In this document: positions 6,121-6,653 of the stretch, in pieces
Layout of the letters: each line of letters opens with the position of its first letter
How positions within the stretch are numbered: the stretch's first letter is position 1
NCBI GenBank assembly: GCA_947505565.1
Contig: CANNLB010000155.1
Location: forward strand, 1-6,653
DNA: 6,653 nucleotides
Source of the DNA: Acidobacteriota bacterium
Lineage (GTDB): Bacteria; Acidobacteriota; Terriglobia; Bryobacterales; Bryobacteraceae
Direction: 5' to 3'
Translations under genes and position numbers: made by a program
Notes under the pieces: model-generated
Seen by the model: only the letters and a program-made list of their open reading frames with translations
What the model was told of the DNA's origin: nothing
Database searches by the model: none

Positions 6121-6653
6121 ATGCATCGTAGCTGGATTCTTCGGTTCAGTGGCATCTCTGCCGCTGTAGTGCTTCTCGTTGTTGCCTCACGCGGCGTCGC
6201 CGAACCCAATACGGTTCAGGAGATCGTACCTGGCGTGTGGTTCCGGGAGGGCGACATTGAGAAGCAGGGCCACTGTAACAACGTCATCATTGAGATGAAG
6301 GATTACCTGATCGTGGTGGACGCCAATTTTCCGTCTGGCGCGGAGTTGGCGGCGGCCGATGCACGGAAGCTTTCGAAGAAGCCGATCAAGTACGTTTTTG
6401 ACACCCATCACCACGGCGACCACGCGTATGGCAACTCTACTTGGACTAAGTTAGGCGCGACTACCCTTGCCCATGTCGGGGTGACGCAGGAGATGAAGCG
6501 GTATGAACCCAAGCGGTGGGCCGAGACGAACCGGAAGGACGTGAAAGATCTGGGACAAGCGACGGCGGAGCCGCCGAAGCAGACGTTCGATAAGACGCCG
6601 TTCGTGCTGGATGACGGGACGCGGCGGGTGGAGTTTCATTTCTTCGGTTGGGC
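6121..6653 (+). CDS. Exported metallo-beta-lactamase-fold hydrolase, 3' end cut by window edge
   Basis: The frame is open from ATG 6121 to the window edge, showing 177 residues. Residues 1-27 are a signal peptide (MHRSWILRF, hydrophobic ISAAVVLLVVA, then GVA-E cleavage), so the enzyme should act in the periplasm or outside the cell. Residues about 33-75 are the first beta-strands of the fold (VPGVWFREG and NVIIEMKDYLIVVDANFPSG). The zinc-binding HxHxDH motif is intact in FDTHHHGDHAYGN (H96, H98, D100, H101). The visible part ends at EFHFFGW, directly before the point where the next zinc-ligand His of the family is expected. The fold includes beta-lactamases, lactonases, glyoxalases and others, so the substrate cannot be named. 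It is divergent from parDE across about 210 bases. The lack of an upstream ribosome site makes the start slightly uncertain, but the signal peptide supports it. Confidence 0.85.
   Translation, partial: MHRSWILRFSGISAAVVLLVVASRGVAEPNTVQEIVPGVWFREGDIEKQGHCNNVIIEMKDYLIVVDANFPSGAELAAADARKLSKKPIKYVFDTHHHGDHAYGNSTWTKLGATTLAHVGVTQEMKRYEPKRWAETNRKDVKDLGQATAEPPKQTFDKTPFVLDDGTRRVEFHFFGW

Noticed and set aside
6187..6639. Minus-strand frames at 6187-6423 and 6451-6639
   Set aside because: They are antisense to the hydrolase coding region with its intact zinc motif and have no recognisable features of their own.

Overview
The window looks like a piece of an Acidobacteriota chromosome, probably of the Solibacter/Bryobacterales type. 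This rests on three things: GC-rich codon use, a roughly 1,080-residue Oar-like TonB-dependent receptor with an N-terminal carboxypeptidase-regulatory domain (a family that is greatly expanded there), and a receptor neighbour that joins a YncE-like beta-propeller to a phosphoesterase domain. No rRNA, tRNA or CRISPR array was seen, and taxonomy is inferred from gene style only.

Layout: (1) 1-1410, minus strand, is the 5' part of a secreted YncE-type propeller / alkaline-phosphatase-superfamily protein that runs off the left edge. (2) 1452-4697, minus strand, is a complete outer-membrane receptor lying just upstream of gene 1 in the direction of transcription, so the two probably form an operon. 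(3) About 4719-5214 is a small decayed IS630-family element. It keeps only the C-terminal part of its transposase, and its left end abuts the ribosome binding site of the receptor. (4) 5332-5909, minus strand, is a type II ParDE toxin-antitoxin operon with a 4-base ATGA overlap, a near-consensus promoter and operator-like inverted repeats. (5) 6121-6653, plus strand, is the 5' part of an exported metallo-beta-lactamase-fold hydrolase that runs off the right edge. It is divergent from parDE.

The receptor and the propeller/phosphoesterase plausibly act together at the cell envelope: the receptor would import something across the outer membrane and the exported enzyme would process it outside or in the periplasm. 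The substrate cannot be read from the sequence. The IS630 remnant appears to have separated the receptor from its original promoter region, and no terminator is visible between parDE and the receptor, so expression of the receptor operon may have been rewired. I found no convincing wholly new system. The points most worth a second look are the IS junction, the receptor-phosphoesterase pair, the parDE control region and a possibly leaderless start for the hydrolase.
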